Source: Luzula sylvatica (taxonomy: Eukaryota; Streptophyta; Magnoliopsida; Poales; Juncaceae). From it: 64,000 bases of DNA. Below are positions 59,605-64,000 of the stretch, piece after piece. The position numbers were made by a program, and so were the translations under genes. The stretch lies in assembly GCA_946800325.1 (NCBI GenBank), contig OX326956.1, forward strand, positions 44,539,552 to 44,603,551, given 5' to 3'. Within the stretch, counting starts at the first letter, position 1. Each line of letters starts with the position of its first letter. The notes below the pieces were generated by a model. The model did not search any database and was not told where the DNA came from. It was given only the letters and a program-made list of their open reading frames with translations.

Positions 59605-60284
59605 ATATTAAAATTCATTTTTAAACAACTTGAAATACCCATTATTTTATCATTTCAAATAGCCCCCACTATTGAAACGGAGATTTGATACCTTAAATCT
59701 CATAATGGACAAGATCCCTATTTAACATATTTCTAAGGTGACTAAGGCCAACCACTCAGAAAACATGTCACGTTGGGTAGGACGGTGTCCAATCATCTCT
59801 AAGACGATTCTTGCTTTATTCGCGAGGTCCAGTATTGAGTCCAACTCAAAACCAGAATATGTGTACCTCACTCCTTGCCCCAAATACTAGCCTAGCTAGC
59901 TAATTGGTCAAGTCCAAACCATAAATGGAATATCATTCAATTAGCGAATTGACATGCCAGACTAAAGCCGTGCAACATATCAATCCCTAATCAATGCGTG
60001 CCTTCTTTTCTACGTACGTGTAAACTTGTGTCAGACTAAGGCCATGCAACATAAGTAAACAAAGACTAGACTAGAAGGTTCCATTTAGGGAGGCAAGTTA
60101 CTTGATAATTACGTGGGAGGATTTTCTTTTCTTAAAATCATTTATTTAACTTTTATTTTATTCATGCATAAAAACAAAAACAAAACAAAAATTGTACGGT
60201 ATAGCATATAGGCCTTTTAGTTTTATGAGCAATCATAAAACCCTAAATTCCCAACCCTAAAACCCAAGATGATCTTGTGCTGTT

Positions 60285-60385
60285 CTTGAAGATCCAATCT
60301 TCGTGTTGTGTCGTCTGTTCTCGAAGATCCAATCTTCGTGTTGTGTCGTCTGTTCTTGAAGATCCAATCTTCGTGTCGTCTTGTT
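60285..60385. repeat. 36-bp tandem repeat in the copia leader
   Basis: About 2.7 copies of a 36-bp unit containing GAAGATCCAATCTTCGTG, itself a short inverted repeat. It lies in the untranslated leader of copy 2. Confidence 0.9.
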
Positions 60386-60703
60386 TTGAAGGTTCCTTTT
60401 TTCAAAACTAAACCTATTCTACTACAATTTGGAAGACTCACTGATCCCCATATTAAAATAGTTTACAAATTGGAAAGCTCACTGGCCCCCACATAACATA
60501 CATACAAACAATCACAACACACATACAAACAATCACAAACAATCATCCCCGTTTTAGGCTATATGCTATACCGAATTGAATTTATAAATTGAAAATTTTA
60601 AATTATTGGGCATTTTTAACAGAAAAAAAATTTTGTTGTCCAGAATTTTGTTCGTACGATCGCAACTCCAAGTTCGATCGAGAAACGACAGAATTTTGTT
60701 GTC

Positions 60704-60708
<5 letters not shown>

Positions 60709-60736
<28 letters not shown>

Positions 60737-60737
60737 G
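60709..60737. repeat. Poly(T) run in the copia leader
   Basis: A long T run (poly(A) in element orientation) within the leader, followed by degenerate AAAATCTAATTTTCTG repeats to about 61030. Confidence 0.9.
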
Positions 60738-61135
60738 AAAATCTGTATTTATTAAAAAAATATTTTACAGATCCAAATTTTTATAACAGATCCAATCTGT
60801 ATTTATTACCATATATTGTGAAAATCTAATTTTCTGAAAATCCAATTTTCAACAGATCTAATCTATACAAAATATATTCTGAAAATCTAATTTTTTCTGA
60901 ATTTCCATTTTTATTCTGAAAACCTAATTTTTTCTGAAAATTCAATTTTAACCAGATCTAATCTGTTATAATTACAATATATTCTGAAAATCTAATTTTT
61001 CTGAAAATCTAATTTTCAACAGAATTCATATTATTTAATTTTGCAATTTAGCCCAAAAATTCTAAAATTTCTCAAATTATAAAATTCTAATCTACAAATC
61101 TGAAAATCTAATTTTCGATGGTTTTAACGAACCTC

Positions 61136-61147
61136 GCTCTGATACCA
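61136..61147 (-). other. Primer binding site, tRNA-iMet type
   Basis: On the - strand TGGTATCAGAGC, one base inside the LTR end. This is the standard initiator-tRNA-Met primer site of plant copia elements and fixes both the element orientation and the LTR 3' edge. Confidence 0.95.
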
Positions 61148-61148
61148 C

Positions 61149-61792
61149 TGTAGGATTACGCATACGATATTAGAGTATGCAGCGGAATTATTCACGCATG
61201 CGTAACCTAATTCTACCCTGGATCACACTCGAAAAACACCGAAAAAGGAAGAGTAATCAGAATTTTACCTCGTACAAGTTAGTACATGATGCCTTCTTCT
61301 CCAGATCTCGTGAACCTTCTCCAAGGATGCTTTTGCACTCCCTCTACTTGTGTCCACCTCGATTTCGTCTGATCAGAACCGCCAACACCGTTCTAGTCGG
61401 TGTCACGATTATTTCTCTCAAAGTTTTGCTCAAAACTCTCTCTCGAAATTCAACAGATCTCTCTTAGTATTATAGAAAAATTGAAAATATTTGGCGGCCA
61501 GAATTAGGTCAAAATCCGGCAGCCTTAGGAGAGAGAAAAAATGGAAATCTGAATATATATTTATAGGCAAAATTAGGTCAGGATTTAATAGGCCGAAATT
61601 AGGTTAAATAAAGATTAATTATCTGAATGGGCCCGAATTAGGATAAAGCCTAATTTTCTGAAATTAGGTTAAATCTCTAATAATATTAACGGCCCAATTC
61701 TGACTGCAAATTTGCCTATTTATATAAATTCTTCCAAGTTAATTCTTAAGCCATATTTTCTTTCAAATAAAACATAATTGAGGCATCCAGAA
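61149..61792 (-). repeat. 5' LTR of copia copy 2
   Basis: Ends ...AATCCTACA next to the primer site. It contains a TATA-like ATATATATTC near 61550 (- strand TATAAATATATATTC) and lacks the TTCGAACGAAC palindromes found in copy 1. The outer edge is 61766 or 61792. Confidence 0.8.
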
Positions 61793-61894
61793 ATTCTATT
61801 TCACATCAATTCGAAACAGCCAAAGTCATTTCAGTAATCCAACCTATTTGATAAGCAAAAATCGTCATGCGGCCAGAGCTTCAGAAATTTAGGG

Positions 61895-61941
<47 letters not shown>

Positions 61942-64000
61942 ATGGGTCATGTGTGCGATGGCTTGATTGGACACAACACATCGTGAACCCGTTAGGGCTC
62001 TTTTCTTGCCCGTCTAATGGTGTACGTCAACCGGGCATAGGCAGAATCAAGGTGCATCCAACCGTCCTATTCTGATCGTACGACTCAGATCTAAAATGAT
62101 GACATGGCCAAATGAGTGAGAGGGGCAATGTTTAGAATTATATCTATCTAAAGACCACATCCTGCTCTTTCCGACAAAGCAAACCAGCCCTCGCATTACT
62201 ACATGTAAGTGATCTGAAAAAAATTCAATATGTTCAAATTCATGTATACTTCATGTATACGAACTGAATTAAGTTGTTCAATCAGAAGCTTAGAAATTCA
62301 TCCTGCATGCTATGGATACCGAGCTTGAGGTCTATTCAATGAGCACAATCGGCTCGAGCTTTTATGCCATATTGAAATGTCTATCCTTTCGTAACCAAAT
62401 TATACTAATAGTTTTCGAAATGATAGTTTTCGAAATGCGAGAGATCTCAGAACCCCTCAATAGAATCTATTCTTTATTGCGTTATTACGGGGCATTTCAT
62501 CACAGATCATAGAAAACAACATAAAGCAGTTAGAGAGAGTAGAAAACATCATGATTAAAGCTGGAGAGAAGAGAAAACATCAAGAAAGCATGAGAGAAAT
62601 TCAGTTTTGTCAAGATCAATTGGAACTCTTAATTCAAGATTTTCCACTTATAATGAGAGAAATTAAGTATTTTCGGAGAAGCATGAGACAATTTTCTGCG
62701 TTGTTCTGAGAAACGACGCCCAATCATTTTCAGTAGTTAATTTTACCAGTTACCAAGCCAACCACGTAACGACAATAAAACTCGTATCCGTAGAACGCAA
62801 AGCTGTTTAGAGAGTAACCATAGGCAATTCAGGTATTTTGAGACCCTATTCGATCGAGAGAAACCAAACATTTTGGACCCAATTTGACAGGGGCCAAGTC
62901 GAAATCAATCTGAAATCAATAATTTTTAACGATATTCAGAGTAATTCCGGCATTATCAGAGAAGAATGAGAGAAATTAAGGGATTTCAGAGAATAATCAG
63001 AGAATAATCAGGAAAATTCGAGAAGAATCAAAATCCAGCTACAAAGAAAAGAGGAAACAGTGCTAAATCAGTGAGAAAACATTGCCAAAACGAAAATATT
63101 CAAATGCTTTTAACAGTGCCGAAAGGTCCATACAAAAGTCCCAAAATCCAGCCATAAAGAAAAGAGAAAACACGGTTAAATCAGTGAGAAAAGCATGGCC
63201 AAAACGAAAACAAACATATGCTCTTAACAATACCGAGATCTCTAATCAAACGACTCCATGAGACAAAGAAATCGGAAAAAAAAAACAGAAACAAAAATAA
63301 ACACACGCTCTTAATAGTACCGACAACTTCAATAGAAGGCCTTCATCAGCAAAAGAAAACGAATAAAAACAGAAACGAATACCAGATAAGTAAAAGAAAG
63401 AGGAAGCAAAGATTCTCCCACGATAATCGCCATGCATACTTTTCCTAATCGCGTGACTGCCGTACGGAGAGAGACAAAATCGCCATGCGGCTAGGGTTTG
63501 AGAAATGAGGATAAAGAGAGAGAAGAGAGTATATGAGTCGTGTGTGCAATAGTTTGAATGGACACATCACATCGTGCTCCAGTAGGGACTCTTGTCTTAC
63601 TCGCCTCAAGGTGCATGTGAGCCGGGCGTAGACAAAATTAGGCCACATCCAACCGTCCGATTCTGATCGGACGGCTCAGATCCGAACTGATGACGTGGCC
63701 GAATGAGAAAGAGGGGCAATGTTTTGCATTATATCTATTTAAAGATATCATCCAAAGAAATTGTTATACATTAATTATTAAACTTTAGTTGTCATACATT
63801 AATTAAGTTAGTATAAAAATTGGTAGACGTTAATTAAGTTTTCGAAAATTTGTTATACATTATTAAACAAGTTAATTACATTGTCAATTAATTGAATTAT
63901 ATATTTATTGTTAATTATTATTTTTTATTGTTATTGAAATGTATTTATTATGTTGTTAATTACATTATGGTTAACTGTTAATTAGAAACTTTGTTAATTC
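61793..64000. other. Repeat-rich spacer with a 1.6-kb-spaced direct repeat
   Basis: Two related blocks, about 61870-62160 and 63470-63755, share ATGCGGC...AGGGTTTGAGA, CATCCAACCGTC, GACTCAGATC/GGCTCAGATC and GAGGGGCAATGTTT in order. Between them lies GAGAAAAC/AGAAACGAAT-rich sequence. A (GA)n run is at 61899-61938. The tail (63760-64000) is TTAATTA-rich. No gene is supported; frames such as 62312-62512 and 63218-63448 are low-complexity. Confidence 0.6.
61899..61938. repeat. (GA)n microsatellite
   Basis: GA run inside the first of the two direct-repeat blocks; the second block has a shorter, imperfect version. Confidence 0.9.

Larger units (their letters stand above)
55298..61792 (-). mobile_element. 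Ty1-copia LTR retrotransposon, copy 2, internally deleted
   Basis: In element order: 5' LTR (61792-61149), tRNA-Met-type primer site (61147-61136), 1.5 kb leader, gag-pol (59604-55815) and a 3' LTR remnant (55814-55298). The target duplication is probably ATTCT (55293-55297 and 61793-61797), but the outer LTR edge is then not TG, so an edge at about 61766 is also possible. The two LTRs differ at about four sites over 517 bp, indicating a young insertion. A deletion joins pol directly to the LTR. Confidence 0.9.

Noticed and set aside
1..64000. CRISPR array, phage, bacterial operon or defence system
   Set aside because: The window is plant nuclear DNA with introns; the repeats found are microsatellites, MITEs, LTRs and tandem blocks, not spacer-repeat arrays.

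Overview
This is nuclear DNA from a flowering plant, very probably a eudicot. The genes have short GT-AG introns, the spacers are AT-rich, and the families present are plant ones (a proline-rich extensin-like receptor kinase, an apyrase 7-type NTPase, BCS1/OM66-type AAA-ATPases). Ty1-copia, LINE, hAT, Mutator-like, Helitron-like and foldback elements fill the spaces. I cannot name the species.

Layout. 1-4758: 3' part of a Ty1-copia element on the + strand with its 3' LTR. 5114-7000: a foldback MITE, an ATCCGGAT/GGTTCGG-rich tract and a segment that looks mitochondrial (candidate NUMT). 7471-14243: gene island with the mitochondrial ATP synthase OSCP/delta gene (6 exons, +), a one-exon unknown membrane-anchored plant protein (+) and a PERK receptor kinase (9 exons, -). 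14700-22100: repeat-rich spacer with a foldback MITE, a hAT MITE carrying a tRNA-like box pair, a LINE relic broken by hAT insertions, and a foldback element inside a (TA)n tract. 22190-24901: apyrase 7-like gene (+) with a spliced leader and a uORF. 25330-48420: cluster of AAA-ATPase genes on the - strand, made of a decayed 3' exon, gene A (27499-31897) and gene B (44302-46304). A and B are tandem duplicates together with about 2 kb of upstream DNA. Since duplication, A's side has received a 2.16 kb Mutator-like element in intron 2, a Helitron-like insertion, a hairpin-rich inverted-repeat element, and a 6 kb non-autonomous LTR element that itself contains a 5'-truncated LINE. 48420-55297: AT-rich spacer with LTR-like and Helitron-like debris, a foldback MITE, and a 174-bp tandem repeat that looks like three copies of one exon of a dead gene. 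55298-61792: a second copia element (-) of the same pol family, killed by two stop codons and a 3' deletion. 61793-64000: AT- and GA-rich sequence with a 1.6-kb-spaced direct repeat.

The host genes act in separate processes (mitochondrial ATP synthesis, cell-wall or surface signalling, nucleotide hydrolysis, membrane AAA-ATPase), and nothing in the sequence shows them working as one system. The window is most informative as a record of nested transposition: at least six insertions have recognisable target-site duplications, and one has a paralogous empty site in the same window. The least familiar structures are the GTTCGTTCGAACGAAC palindrome arrays at three loci, the GCGAGGTT-type hairpin array in the 959-bp inverted-repeat element, and the tandem exon array at 54.3-54.8 kb.
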